Shown one piece after another: positions 42,326 through 51,606 of a stretch of DNA of 64,000 nucleotides. The stretch covers positions 9,176,001 to 9,240,000 of the forward strand of contig NZ_CP108938.1 in NCBI RefSeq assembly GCF_036347135.1, given 5' to 3'. The translations under genes were made by a program, and so were the position numbers. Numbering within the stretch: the stretch's first letter is position 1; the number at the start of each line of letters is the position of its first letter. Source of the stretch: Streptomyces sp. NBC_00775 (lineage in GTDB: Bacteria; Actinomycetota; Actinomycetes; Streptomycetales; Streptomycetaceae). The notes under the pieces are model-generated. The model saw nothing but the letters and a program-made list of their open reading frames with translations. It did not search any database and was not told where the DNA came from.

Positions 42326-43261
42326 ATGACCAGCATCGACGTCCAAGACCTGACCAAGGAGTACGGCAGCAAGCGAGCCGTGGACCACCTCACCTTCAGC
42401 GTCCTGCCCGGCCGTGTCACCGGCTTCCTGGGCCCCAACGGCGCCGGGAAGTCCACCACCATGCGGCTCGTGCTGGGCCTGGACCGGCCCACGTCCGGCA
42501 CGGCCACCCTCGGCGGGCGCGCCTATGCCGGCCTCCACGAACCGCTGCGCGAGGTGGGTGCGCTGCTCGACGCGGGGGCCGCGCACGGATCGCGCACCGC
42601 CCGCGACCATCTGCGGGCGCTCGCCGCGAGCAACCGCATCCCTGAGCGGCGCGTGGACGAGGTGCTGGAGGAGGCGGGGCTCGCCTCCGTCGCGCGCCGC
42701 AGGGTGAAGACGTACTCCTTGGGCATGCGCCAGCGCCTGGGCATCGCGGCCGCGCTCCTCGGCGACCCGCCCGTGGTGCTGCTCGACGAACCGTCGAACG
42801 GACTCGACCCCGAAGGCATCATCTGGATCCGGGAGTTGTTGCGCCGGCTGGCTCAGGAAGGCCGGACCGTCCTCGTCTCCAGCCACCTCATGAACGAGAC
42901 CGCGTCCTTCGCCGACCACCTCGTCGTCCTCGGCAAGGGCCGACTCCTCGCCGACATGCCCATGCGGGAGTTCATCCACGCACGCGTGCAGCCCCGCGTA
43001 CGGGTGCGCACCACGGACGGCGGCGCCCTGAGCGACCTGCTCACGCGGCACGGTGTCGAGGCCGTCGAGGGCGAGGACGGACGCTGGACCGCGCTCGACG
43101 CGCGCGTGGAGGACATCGGGCGCCTCACGTCCGCCGCGGGCCTGCCGATCCTCGAACTCGCCGCGGAGGAAGGCACCTTGGAGCAGGCGTATCTGGATCT
43201 GACCGCAACCGAGACCGAGTTCGCCGCCACGCCGGCCCCGACGCAGCCTCAGGAGGCCTGA
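42326..43261 (+). CDS. ABC transporter ATP-binding protein (DrrA/BcrA type)
   Basis: 311 residues. Walker A GPNGAGKST, Q-loop region, signature YSLGMRQRLGIAAAL, Walker B VVLLDEPSNGLDP and H-loop LVSSHLMNE, followed by a C-terminal domain of about 90 residues as in multidrug and bacitracin-type exporters. ATG at 42326. It pairs with the permease two bases downstream of its stop and is divergent from the DesK-type kinase, so it is probably induced through that system. Confidence 0.92.
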   Translation: MTSIDVQDLTKEYGSKRAVDHLTFSVLPGRVTGFLGPNGAGKSTTMRLVLGLDRPTSGTATLGGRAYAGLHEPLREVGALLDAGAAHGSRTARDHLRALAASNRIPERRVDEVLEEAGLASVARRRVKTYSLGMRQRLGIAAALLGDPPVVLLDEPSNGLDPEGIIWIRELLRRLAQEGRTVLVSSHLMNETASFADHLVVLGKGRLLADMPMREFIHARVQPRVRVRTTDGGALSDLLTRHGVEAVEGEDGRWTALDARVEDIGRLTSAAGLPILELAAEEGTLEQAYLDLTATETEFAATPAPTQPQEA

Positions 43262-43263
43262 CC

Positions 43264-43989
43264 ATGACGTTCGCACCCGCACTCCGCGCGGAGTGGATCA
43301 AGATCCGTACCCTGCGGTCGCTCATGTGGGGACTGCTCGCCATCCTCCTCGCCACAACGGCGTTCTCCGCGCTCGCCAGCCTCGACGACTCCGGGGACCC
43401 GGAGTTCGACCCGCTGTTCTCGGCGTTCTTCGGCGTCAGCTTCGGACAGATCGCGGCGATCACCTTCGGAGCACAGGCGGTCTCGGCGGAGTTCCAGGGC
43501 GGCGCCCTGCGCGTGTCACTCACCGCGGTCCCCGACCGGATGCGCTGGTTCGCGGCCAAGGCGGTGGCGATCGGCGTACCGGCCTTCGCCGTCGGGCTGT
43601 TCACCGGAGGCGTGAGCCTGGTCGTCGGCGAGGCGGTCCTCGGGGACCGGGCGAGCGGGCTCACCTGGGGCGACGAGCTGTGCGCAGTGATCGGCTGCGG
43701 GATCTATCTGACGCTCATGGCCTTGCTCGCGGCAGGACTCGCGACTGTCCTGCGCAGCGGGGTCGCCACGCTGAGCATCCTGATCCCGTTCCTCCTGATC
43801 GTCTCCTTCGTCGTCGGGAACGCGTCGGGCACCGTGGCCGACTTCCTGCCGGACAAGGCGGGGCAAGTGGTGCTGCACGAGACATGGGACGGCTCCCTGG
43901 GACCGTGGACGGGGCTCGCCGTGACCGCGGCCTGGGCGGCGGCGGCCCTGACGGCCGGTGCGTGGAGCCTGCGCCGTCGCGACGCCTGA
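43264..43989 (+). CDS. ABC-2 type permease
   Basis: 241 residues, six predicted transmembrane helices; AEWIKIRTLRSLMWG at the N-terminus is the standard ABC-2 opening. The gap between stop and start is 2 bp, so it is translationally coupled to the ATPase. Together they form an exporter, probably of a peptide or lipid-targeting antibiotic. Ends in a basic LRRRDA tail. Confidence 0.9.
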   Translation: MTFAPALRAEWIKIRTLRSLMWGLLAILLATTAFSALASLDDSGDPEFDPLFSAFFGVSFGQIAAITFGAQAVSAEFQGGALRVSLTAVPDRMRWFAAKAVAIGVPAFAVGLFTGGVSLVVGEAVLGDRASGLTWGDELCAVIGCGIYLTLMALLAAGLATVLRSGVATLSILIPFLLIVSFVVGNASGTVADFLPDKAGQVVLHETWDGSLGPWTGLAVTAAWAAAALTAGAWSLRRRDA

Positions 43990-44098
43990 CGGCACAGAGC
44001 GGCATGCAACGGGATAGAGCGCCACGGAACGGCACCGACGGCACAGGACCGCGCTGACGGCACGCCAATTGTCAGTGGCAGCCGCTTTACTGGCTCTC

Positions 44099-44542
44099 AT
44101 GACCAGCGCGCGACAACTCGCCACGATCCTGCGGCTGTGCTCCGAGGACTTCCCTCTGGAGCACGGCCGGTCGGGCGTCGGTGACGCGGGACCCGGCTAT
44201 CACATCGCCGAGTTAGCGACGAGCGAGGAATTCTGGGAGGACGACGGCACGGCACGGGAGGAGACGGAGGAACAGTACGAGGCTGATCGGGATGGACTCT
44301 CGGAGCTGCTCAGCAACCGCTGGGGGCGCCCCCAGATCTTCAGTCTGGCGAGCTCGTTCGAGCGGTCGGCGGACGGCGAGGAGATACCCGAGCCGTGGGG
44401 CACCCTGAGTTCGCATGTGCCGGACGTGCACCTCTGGAGGGCGGACGGGCACGACCGATGGGTTGCCCTCGGCGTCTCGCAGTGGGACAAGGAACTGCCG
44501 TTCCAGCTGCTGGCCGTGGTCACGGAGATCGACCCGCCCTGA
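44099..44542 (+). CDS. Hypothetical acidic protein
   Basis: 147 residues, not recognised. Acidic (runs such as EEFWEDDGTAREETEEQYEA), no signal or membrane segment. The C-terminal half (WVALGVSQWDKELPFQLLAV) is beta-like and reminiscent of small immunity or SUKH-type proteins, but I cannot assign it. ATG at 44099; a longer reading to 44069 is less likely. The TTGTCA at 44069-44074 may belong to its promoter. Its stop is one base from the convergent Mug stop. Confidence 0.6.
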   Translation: MTSARQLATILRLCSEDFPLEHGRSGVGDAGPGYHIAELATSEEFWEDDGTAREETEEQYEADRDGLSELLSNRWGRPQIFSLASSFERSADGEEIPEPWGTLSSHVPDVHLWRADGHDRWVALGVSQWDKELPFQLLAVVTEIDPP

Positions 44543-44543
44543 C

Positions 44544-45044
44544 CTACTGAGCCTGCGCCGCCTCCCGGAGCCGCCCGAACTCCTCGGCCATCGTCGCCGC
44601 CGTCCAATGCGCGTTGAGCCCACTGGGATTGGGCAGCGCCCACACCCGGCTCGCCCCGATCGTCCGCTCCTGCGGGCCGATTTGGGCCTTGCGGTCGCCG
44701 AAGGCCGCCCGGTACGCGGTCACACCCACCACCGCCAGCCAGCGCGGCCGCAGCCGCTCCACCTTGGCGCTCAGCAGCCGCCCGCCCTCGACGTACTCCT
44801 CGGCGCTGAGCTCGTCGGCCCGAGCGGTCGCGCGCGCCACCACGTTCGTGATACCGAGCCCGTACGAGAGCAACTCGCCCTGCTCCGAAGGCTTCATCAG
44901 CCGGGGTGTGAACCCGGACAGGTGCAGCACCGGCCAGAAGCGGTTGCCGGGCCGGGCGAAGTGATGCCCGGTCGCGGCCGTCATCAGACCCGGGTTGATG
45001 CCGCAGAACAGAACATGGAGGCCGTCCGCGACGACATCCGGCAC
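44544..45044 (-). CDS. mug: Mismatch-specific uracil/thymine-DNA glycosylase (Mug)
   Basis: 166 residues from the GTG at 45044. Catalytic segment FCGINPGLMTAATGHHFARP and second motif NPSGLNAHW define the MUG/TDG family, which removes U or T opposite G. The frame continues upstream as LTPADLEAARDRL, which looks native; a CTG at 45092, overlapping the purB stop, could be the real start and would couple the two genes. Same direction as purB. Convergent with the hypothetical gene. Confidence 0.88.
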   Translation of the reverse strand: MPDVVADGLHVLFCGINPGLMTAATGHHFARPGNRFWPVLHLSGFTPRLMKPSEQGELLSYGLGITNVVARATARADELSAEEYVEGGRLLSAKVERLRPRWLAVVGVTAYRAAFGDRKAQIGPQERTIGASRVWALPNPSGLNAHWTAATMAEEFGRLREAAQAQ

Positions 45045-45088
45045 GAGCCGGTCGCGGGCGGCCTCCAGGTCCGCGGGAGTGAGCCGCG

Positions 45089-46531
45089 TCAGAGGATCGC
45101 CCCCGGCGTGTAGCCGGCGGCCTCCGGGTGCTGCTTGGCGATCTCCTCGATGCGGCCGATGACGGCGGCGACCTGGTCGGCCGCGGCGCCGGTGAAGGAG
45201 AGCTTGTCGGCCATCAGCTCGTCGAGCTGGGCGCGGTCCAGCGGGATGCGCTCGTCCGCGGCGAGCTTGTCGAGCAGTTCGTTGCGCTCGGCGCCCTGCT
45301 CACGCATGGCGAGCGCGGAGGCGACGGCGTTCTCCTTGATGGCCTCGTGCGCGACCTCGCGGCCGACGCCCGCGCGCACCGCGCCCATCAGGACCTTGGT
45401 CGTGGCGAGGAACGGCAGGTAGCGGTCCAGCTCGCGCGCGACGACGGCCGGGAAGGCGCCGAACTCGTCGAGGACGGTCAGGAAGGTCTCCAGCAGACCG
45501 TCCAGCGCGAAGAACGCGTCCGGCAGCGCGACCCGGCGCACGACCGAGCACGAGACATCGCCCTCGTTCCACTGGTCGCCCGCCAGCTCGCCGGTCATCG
45601 AGGCGTAGCCGCGCAGGATGACCATCAGGCCGTTGACGCGCTCGCAGGAGCGGGTGTTCATCTTGTGCGGCATCGCGGAGGAGCCGACCTGACCGGGCTT
45701 GAAGCCCTCGGTGACCAGCTCGTGCCCGGCCATCAGCCGGATCGTCTTGGCCGTCGAGGACGGCGCGGCCGCCAGCTGCACCAGCGCGGTGACGACCTCG
45801 TAGTCCAGCGAGCGCGGGTAGACCTGGCCCACCGAGGTGAAGGCCTGCGAGAAGCCGAGGTGCCCGGCGATGCGCTGCTCCAGCTCGGCGAGCTTCGCCG
45901 CGTCACCGCCCAGCAGGTCCAGCATGTCCTGCGCCGTGCCGACCGGGCCCTTGATACCCCGCAGCGGGTAGCGGCCGAGCAGCTCCTCGACCCGGCCGTA
46001 CGCGACGAGCAGTTCGTCGGCGGCGGTCGCGAAGCGCTTGCCGAGGGTGGTGGCCTGGGCGGCCACGTTGTGCGAGCGACCGGCCATGACCAGCTCGGCG
46101 TACTCACCCGCGAGCTTGCCGAGGCGCGCCAGGACGGCCACCGTACGGTCGCGCATCAGCTCCAGGGAGAGCCGGATCTGCAGCTGCTCGACGTTCTCGG
46201 TGAGGTCGCGCGAGGTCATGCCCTTGTGGACCTGCTCGTGCCCGGCGAGGTCGTTGAACTCCTCGATCCGCGCCTTCACATCGTGCCGCGTGACCTTCTC
46301 GCGCTCGGCGATCGAGGCCAGGTCGACCTGGTCGAGGACGCGCTCGTAGTCGGCGATGGCGGCGTCCGGCACCTCGATCCCGAGGTCCTTCTGGGCTCGC
46401 AGCACGGCGAGCCAGAGCTGACGCTCCAGTTTCACCTTCTGCTCGGGGGACCAGAGCGTGGCGAGCTCGGCGGAGGCGTAGCGTCCGGCGAGGACGTTGG
46501 GGATACGGGGCTTTGCAGGCGCGGCAGTCAC
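45089..46531 (-). CDS. purB: Adenylosuccinate lyase
   Basis: 480 residues. Fumarase/aspartase superfamily; signature GSSAMPHKMNTRSCE, plus GMTSRDLTENVEQLQ and AGRSHNVAAQATT active-site segments. Catalyses two steps of purine synthesis (SAICAR to AICAR; adenylosuccinate to AMP). GTG at 46531 with the typical VTAAPAKPRIPNVLAGRY N-terminus. The reading frame can be extended to 46579, which is rejected. Its stop overlaps a potential CTG start of mug. Located downstream of the P450 operon in the same direction. Confidence 0.96.
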   Translation of the reverse strand: MTAAPAKPRIPNVLAGRYASAELATLWSPEQKVKLERQLWLAVLRAQKDLGIEVPDAAIADYERVLDQVDLASIAEREKVTRHDVKARIEEFNDLAGHEQVHKGMTSRDLTENVEQLQIRLSLELMRDRTVAVLARLGKLAGEYAELVMAGRSHNVAAQATTLGKRFATAADELLVAYGRVEELLGRYPLRGIKGPVGTAQDMLDLLGGDAAKLAELEQRIAGHLGFSQAFTSVGQVYPRSLDYEVVTALVQLAAAPSSTAKTIRLMAGHELVTEGFKPGQVGSSAMPHKMNTRSCERVNGLMVILRGYASMTGELAGDQWNEGDVSCSVVRRVALPDAFFALDGLLETFLTVLDEFGAFPAVVARELDRYLPFLATTKVLMGAVRAGVGREVAHEAIKENAVASALAMREQGAERNELLDKLAADERIPLDRAQLDELMADKLSFTGAAADQVAAVIGRIEEIAKQHPEAAGYTPGAIL

Positions 46532-46656
46532 GTGGACGGAGTTTACCCGCCGTGCGGAAGGGCTCCGGAACGCCCGCACCGTCCGGAGCCCAGGTCAGCG
46601 GTGGTGGCTCCAGGCAGAAGCTCTGGCCGGAGGCTCTCGGGCGGATGCCGTCGGCT

Positions 46657-47892
46657 CTAAGGGCGGATGCCGTCGCAGGTGATCGGCAGATGGCGTGGGC
46701 CGCGCAGGACCGCGTTCTGGCGGTAGGGCGGCGGGTCCTCCAGCAGCCGGGGGTTCTCCAGCCTGCGGGCCAGCTCGCTCAGCGCGAGCTGGGCTTCCAG
46801 CCGGGCCAGCGGGGCGCCGAAGCAGCCGTGGATGCCGCTGCCGAAGCCCAGGTGCTCGATGTTCTCCCGGTCCGGGTCGAACCGCTCCGGATCCTTGAAG
46901 CGGTCGGGGTCGCGGTTCCCCGCCGCCAGCACCAGCCACAGCGACGCGCCCTTGGGGATGGTGACGCCGCGGACCTCGATGTCGGCGAGCGTGGTGCGCT
47001 GCGGCACCAGCTGCACCGGCGGCTCGAAACGCAGCAGCTCCTCGACGATGGGGACGGCCAGCCTCGGGTCCTCGCGCAGCCGTCCGAGGACGTCGGGATT
47101 GCGCAGCAGGGTCAGCATGCCGTTGGTGATGAGGTTGACCGTCGTCTCATGGCCGGCGATCAGCAGGAGTGCCGCGGTGCTCAGCACCTCCATCGTCGTC
47201 ATCGCACCGTCCGGCCCCTGCGCGGTGGCCAGCTCCGACAGCATGTCGTCGCCGGGCTTCTTGCGGCGCTCCTCGATGAGCCCCGCCAGATACATGCCCA
47301 GCTCCGTGCGGGCGTTGTGCGAGACCTTGGCGTGCTCTTCGGGATCGGCTTCCGGGTCCGGGTCCAGGCTGGCGGCGATGATGTCCGCCCAGGTGTGGAA
47401 GCGCGATTCGTCCTCGCGCGGCACCCCCAGCAGCCGGCAGATCACGGTCACGGGGAAGGGGTACGAGAACTGGTCGACCAGGTCGATCCGGTCCGGGGTG
47501 TCGATACCGTCGATGAGCCCGGTGACGATGTCCCGCAGATCGCCGTGCATGTCGTAGACACGCCGCGGTGTGTGCGGGGGCCCGAAGGGCCGGTTGGTCA
47601 TGCGCCGCAGCCGGTCGTGCTCCGGAGGGTCGAGCCGCAGGAAGCTCGGAGGCAGGGCCGTCTCCTCCTCCGCGTCGCCGGCCAGCGGGTCGCCCGCCGT
47701 CGTCTTCAGATTGCGGGCGTCGGAGCTGATGCGCGGATCGTGGAGCAGGCTCTGGATGTCGTAGTACCTGCTGACGACGAACGGCCCGTCCGGATCGTGG
47801 TACACCGGCGTCTTGCGGAGCTCCTCGTACAGCGGGTACGGATTGGCACGGTGGGCGTAGTCGATGATCTGCCGCAGGATGGCTTGCGTCAT
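46657..47892 (-). CDS. Cytochrome P450
   Basis: 411 residues, soluble bacterial P450. I-helix AGHETT, K-helix EELLRFEPP (ExxR), and heme loop FGSGIHGCFGAPLARLEA with Cys357. Substrate unknown; the family hydroxylates small hydrophobic molecules. It ends an operon in which ferredoxin, ferredoxin reductase and P450 follow each other with 11-bp overlap and 24-bp gap, so the electron chain is self-contained. GAGGAC precedes the ATG. Confidence 0.95.
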   Translation of the reverse strand: MTQAILRQIIDYAHRANPYPLYEELRKTPVYHDPDGPFVVSRYYDIQSLLHDPRISSDARNLKTTAGDPLAGDAEEETALPPSFLRLDPPEHDRLRRMTNRPFGPPHTPRRVYDMHGDLRDIVTGLIDGIDTPDRIDLVDQFSYPFPVTVICRLLGVPREDESRFHTWADIIAASLDPDPEADPEEHAKVSHNARTELGMYLAGLIEERRKKPGDDMLSELATAQGPDGAMTTMEVLSTAALLLIAGHETTVNLITNGMLTLLRNPDVLGRLREDPRLAVPIVEELLRFEPPVQLVPQRTTLADIEVRGVTIPKGASLWLVLAAGNRDPDRFKDPERFDPDRENIEHLGFGSGIHGCFGAPLARLEAQLALSELARRLENPRLLEDPPPYRQNAVLRGPRHLPITCDGIRP

Positions 47893-47916
47893 GAGTGCGT
47901 CCTCGTGAGCGTCGGA

Positions 47917-49311
47917 TCAGTGCCTGGCGGGGGTGAACGTCAGCCGCCGGTCGTCCGGCGAATATCCGCTGACGGTGACGGTCGGGCCGTGCGTGGGCAC
48001 TGACGGGTCGGGGAAGTCCGCGTCCACCGGCCGCTGCCCCTCGGGGCGGCGGTCCACCGTGGGGAAGGACGGCGGGAACGGCGCCGTGGTCTCGATGAGC
48101 TGCTGGTAGAACTGCAGCCACTTCGACTGGTCGAAGGTGACGGCGCCGATGACGCGCTCCTGATACCCGTATACGCCGGTGAATCTGCGCTCGCTGAGGG
48201 AGCCCTGTGCGATGAGGATCTCCGTCCCCATCGTCGGCACCCCGACGGACTTGATGTTCACGCCGAACTGGGAGGACCAGAAGGCGGGCACCCAGATGTG
48301 GGGGCGGCGTTCCGTGCTCTCGCTCAGCATGTTGTGCGCCGCGGTCTCGGCCTGGGAGACGGCGTTGCCCCAGTGCTCCAGGGACAGGAACTGGTATCCG
48401 AACAGCGGATGCGGGGAACGAGCGACATCACCGGCCACATAGATGTCGTCGGTCACGATGCCCCGGATGTCGAAGGCTCGGCAGCCGGCGTCGCAGGCGA
48501 TGCCCCGGGGGCCCGCGCCGAGTCCCGATCCGCCGAGCCATTCGGTGTTGCGCATGGCGCCGAGGGACACCACCACCACGTCGGTCTCGACGGTGTTCCC
48601 GTCGGAGAGATGGGCGGCGCGGACACGTCCCGCGGAGTCGCCCTCCAAGCCGGTCACCATCACGCCGCAGCGCAGGTCGACGCCGTGCTCGCGGTGCATC
48701 TCGGCCGCGACCTCGCCGATGACTCCGCCGAGCGCTCCGACCAGGGGCGCGGCACCCCGTTCGGCCACAGTGACCGCGATCCCGCGTTCCCGGCAGGCGG
48801 AGGCGATCTCCGAGCCGGTGAACCCGGCGCCGATGACGAGCACGCGGCGGGGGCCCTGCGCGAGCGCGCGCTCCAGCGCGGTGGCGTCGTCACGGGTCCG
48901 CAGCACGAACACCCCGTCGAGCTCCGCCTCCTCCTCCTTCGGCCACGGCCTCGCCCGTACACCGGTGGCGATGAGCAGCCGGTCGTACTCCACCTCGTCG
49001 CCGTCGGCCAGCCGTACCCGCCTGGCCGCCATGTCGAGGCCGGTGGCGGGGACCCCGAGGCGCCACTGCGCGTCGAGCGCCCGGCGCCGGGGGAGGTCGG
49101 TGCGGTCCGCCGTCGCCTTGCCCAGCAGGACCTGCTTGGACAGCGGAGGCCGGTCGTACGGCTCGTACGGCTCGTCCCCGATCATCGTGAGCGAGCCGGC
49201 GAACCCCTCCTCGCGCAAGGTCTCCGCGCCGCGGAGACCCGCGAGTGAGGCGCCGACGACGACGATGCGCCCTTCGCGCTTGAGCCGCTCCAGGGATCCG
49301 TTACCGGTCAC
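47917..49311 (-). CDS. FAD-dependent ferredoxin reductase
   Basis: 464 residues. FAD-binding VVVGASLAGLRGAETLRE, NAD-binding VLVIGAGFTGSEIA, and the YVAGDVARSPHPL FAD motif; C-terminal reductase domain to about 400, then a 60-residue Pro-rich tail. Transfers electrons from NAD(P)H to the ferredoxin encoded just upstream. The GTG at 49311 overlaps the last 11 bases of the ferredoxin gene, indicating coupling. Typical of class I P450 systems of actinomycetes. Confidence 0.92.
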   Translation of the reverse strand: MTGNGSLERLKREGRIVVVGASLAGLRGAETLREEGFAGSLTMIGDEPYEPYDRPPLSKQVLLGKATADRTDLPRRRALDAQWRLGVPATGLDMAARRVRLADGDEVEYDRLLIATGVRARPWPKEEEAELDGVFVLRTRDDATALERALAQGPRRVLVIGAGFTGSEIASACRERGIAVTVAERGAAPLVGALGGVIGEVAAEMHREHGVDLRCGVMVTGLEGDSAGRVRAAHLSDGNTVETDVVVVSLGAMRNTEWLGGSGLGAGPRGIACDAGCRAFDIRGIVTDDIYVAGDVARSPHPLFGYQFLSLEHWGNAVSQAETAAHNMLSESTERRPHIWVPAFWSSQFGVNIKSVGVPTMGTEILIAQGSLSERRFTGVYGYQERVIGAVTFDQSKWLQFYQQLIETTAPFPPSFPTVDRRPEGQRPVDADFPDPSVPTHGPTVTVSGYSPDDRRLTFTPARH

Positions 49312-49540
49312 CGGTCGCCTCCCGGTCGGGTCCGGGGGCCACGTCCGCCGGGTCCGCCTCCAGGAGGATGGCCTGGACGGGGCACGCGGCGACGGCTCGC
49401 GCCACTTCGTCGCGCTGCTCCTGTGCGGCTTGCGGGTTGTAGAGCAGGGATTCGTCTCCGTGCATGGCGAAAACGTCGGGAGCGAGGAACGCGCATTGCG
49501 CGTATCCCTGGCAGCGGTTGAGATCGACGACAAGCCTCAC
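49301..49540 (-). CDS. [3Fe-4S] ferredoxin for P450
   Basis: 79 residues. Cluster ligands Cys10 and Cys16 (CQGYAQC) and Cys53 (ACPVQAI): three cysteines with the fourth position Tyr13, the pattern of [3Fe-4S] P450 ferredoxins. GTG start at 49540. First gene of the ferredoxin-reductase-P450 operon. Confidence 0.9.
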   Translation of the reverse strand: MRLVVDLNRCQGYAQCAFLAPDVFAMHGDESLLYNPQAAQEQRDEVARAVAACPVQAILLEADPADVAPGPDREATGDR

Positions 49541-49641
49541 CGAGGATCAGCCTTTCCGTGGCCCCTTCTCCGCCCCCTCCTTTTCAGCATGCGCGCGGGG
49601 GCACGGAGATGCTCGCCGAGCCGCCCGACGGGCCGGCGAAC

Positions 49642-50274
49642 TCACTGCGCGCTCCCTGAAGGGAGCGGCTCGCGAAGACCGACGCGGAGGATGTGGGTGC
49701 TGACGACCAGCGCCCAGACCGGGAAGAGCAGCTCGGACCACGGCAAGCCGGACCCCACGACGAGCAGGACAAGGCCCACGAGGTACCCGAAGACGGCGAT
49801 CGGACGGGGGAGGACGCCGAGGCGGTGCCCGATGCTCGAGGCCGTGAAGATGAACACGGCTGCCATCCGGAGCGCGTACGTCGTCATCAGTGTGTACGCG
49901 AAGTGGCGGCCGAAGTTCGAGGGCTGACTCTCGTTCAGTACGGTGCCCGCCGCGGCGCCGGCTCCGTACATGGTGGCGACGAACAGCAGTCCGCTGCCCA
50001 GGAACACGGTGGCGACGAATCTGTCCTCGGCTTCGCCGACGTGTGCGCGCAGGGCGCCCATGAACCACAGGAAGAAGATTCCCGCGAACGGGAGGATCTC
50101 CAGTGCCGTGCGCACCGCCCACCGCTCGCCAGGATCGACCGTCGCGTCGCCGGCGTTCCCCGCGGGGAGGGCGATCCGCATCAGCACGATGGCCAGCGCC
50201 AGCAGCACCGCGAACACCAACCCCGCCGTACCGGCGGCCCGCGGCGTCCGCAGCCGCTCTTCCCTCGGCTCCAT
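49642..50274 (-). CDS. Integral membrane protein, unknown function
   Basis: 210 residues with about six hydrophobic segments (AGLVFAVLLALAIVLM, LPFAGIFFLWFMGAL, LGSGLLFVATMYGAGA, TYALRMAAVFIFTAS, VFGYLVGLVLLVVGSG, LLFPVWALVVSTHIL). No recognised family; generic actinobacterial membrane protein. ATG at 50274; a longer frame exists but begins in a charged non-homologous stretch. No partner nearby suggests a function. Confidence 0.7.
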   Translation of the reverse strand: MEPREERLRTPRAAGTAGLVFAVLLALAIVLMRIALPAGNAGDATVDPGERWAVRTALEILPFAGIFFLWFMGALRAHVGEAEDRFVATVFLGSGLLFVATMYGAGAAAGTVLNESQPSNFGRHFAYTLMTTYALRMAAVFIFTASSIGHRLGVLPRPIAVFGYLVGLVLLVVGSGLPWSELLFPVWALVVSTHILRVGLREPLPSGSAQ

Positions 50275-50352
50275 CGATGCCCGCTCTCTGTCCCGATTCC
50301 CCTCTCGGTCCAGCAAGCAGGCACGGGCGTGCCCCCGCCACCGGGGACACCC

Positions 50353-50378
50353 ACGGGGGTGACCTACGGGGGTGACCT
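50353..50378. repeat. Tandem 13-bp duplication at stop of DUF4326 gene
   Basis: ACGGGGGTGACCT occurs twice in direct succession (50353-50365, 50366-50378). On the minus strand each unit contains TAGGTCACC, so the stop codon of the DUF4326 gene is part of the duplication. Confidence 0.65.
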
Positions 50379-50715
50379 ACGAGGCGTCGGCCAGCTCCGC
50401 CAGGATGTCGCCGTGGCACAGCTCGGGCGCGCACCAGCACGCCAGCGTCCTGCCACGCAGGGCGGGCACCTGGGCGAGCAGCTCGGGGCGTTCGAGGAGA
50501 TACGCCCGGTACTTGACCATGATCTCGGCGCGGGTGCCGTCGCGCTTCTTGGTGGGGGTGTCGTACGCGAATGGGTTGTAGAGCGCGTGCTGCGGGAGAT
50601 CCCAGTGGCCCATGGTCCAGCGGCGGCCGATGTAGACGAGGTCCGCGGGCGCGTTCTCCAGCCGGGGGCCGAAGTCGTGGATGCGGCCCTTGAGGTTGAT
50701 CACGGTGGTGGGCAT
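50377..50715 (-). CDS. DUF4326 domain protein
   Basis: 112 residues. DUF4326 with TVINLKGRIHDFGPRLENAP, VYIGRRWTMGHWDLP, and a terminal CWCAPELCHGDIL motif with closely spaced Cys/His, perhaps a metal or nucleic-acid site. The family is frequent in phages and actinobacteria; function unknown. ATG at 50715 preceded by GAAGGGAG. Neighbours do not indicate a pathway. Confidence 0.85.
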   Translation of the reverse strand: MPTTVINLKGRIHDFGPRLENAPADLVYIGRRWTMGHWDLPQHALYNPFAYDTPTKKRDGTRAEIMVKYRAYLLERPELLAQVPALRGRTLACWCAPELCHGDILAELADAS

Positions 50716-50823
50716 GCGGCTCCCTTCAGCCCGACGTCCGGCTCTCTTCGGTCCGACTGGTCCCATCGGTCCCTTCGGCCGGACGTCTCCTGTCTACCCC
50801 ACCGGTCTTCCCAGCCGAGCCGC

Positions 50824-51606
50824 TTACCCCACAGGCCCCTCGTACGGCAGCAGTTCCGGCCGCTTGGCCGGGAGCCCGTCACCCGACGAGCGGCCCGTCA
50901 GCCGCCGCCCGATCCACGGCAGCAGGTGCTGCTTGGCGAAGCGGGCGTCGGCGGTCCGGCGGGCGACCCAGCCGGGCGGCGCGGTGGCCGCCATCGGCGT
51001 ACGCCACTGAGCGTCCTGCGGTTCGTAGCCGAGCGTCTGCCATACCGCCTCGGCGACGCGACGGTGCCCCTCCGGCGTCAGGTGCAGCCGGTCCACGTCC
51101 CACAGACGGGGGTCGGCGAGCGAGGGCGCCCCATACAGGTCGACCACGAGCGCGCCGTGCCGCTCCGCGAGGGCGTCGACGATGGTGAAGAGCTCCTCCA
51201 TGCGGGGCCTGAAGCGTTCGAGCACCGGGCCGTTGCGGCCCGGGCTGCGCATCAGGACGAGCTGCTCGCAGGCGGGGGCCAGCCGCTCCACGGCCTCCTC
51301 CAGGAGACCGCGGACGCGTCCCATGTCGACCTTGGGCCGCAGCGTGTCGTTGAGCCCGCCGACCAGCGTGATCACGTCGGGCCGCATCGAGGCCGCCACG
51401 TCCACCTGCTCGTCGACGATCTGCCCGATGAGCTTGCCGCGCACCGCGAGGTTGGCGTACCGGAATCCCGGTGCCCGCGCGGCCATCCGGCCCGCGAGGA
51501 GATCGGCCCAGCCGCGGTACGAGCCGTCGGGCAACAGGTCCGACATGCCCTCGGTGAAGGAGTCGCCGACCGCGACAAGACTGGTGTAAGTGGCATTCGT
51601 CTGCAT
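50824..51606 (-). CDS. SGNH/GDSL hydrolase
   Basis: 260 residues. GDSL block VAVGDSFTEGM (nucleophile Ser), block III GGLNDTL, and C-terminal DRLHLTPEGH with catalytic Asp and His. No signal peptide, so intracellular esterase or lipase; substrate unknown. The last 60 residues are outside the fold. ATG at 51606; a GTG upstream is possible. Confidence 0.9.
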   Translation of the reverse strand: MQTNATYTSLVAVGDSFTEGMSDLLPDGSYRGWADLLAGRMAARAPGFRYANLAVRGKLIGQIVDEQVDVAASMRPDVITLVGGLNDTLRPKVDMGRVRGLLEEAVERLAPACEQLVLMRSPGRNGPVLERFRPRMEELFTIVDALAERHGALVVDLYGAPSLADPRLWDVDRLHLTPEGHRRVAEAVWQTLGYEPQDAQWRTPMAATAPPGWVARRTADARFAKQHLLPWIGRRLTGRSSGDGLPAKRPELLPYEGPVG

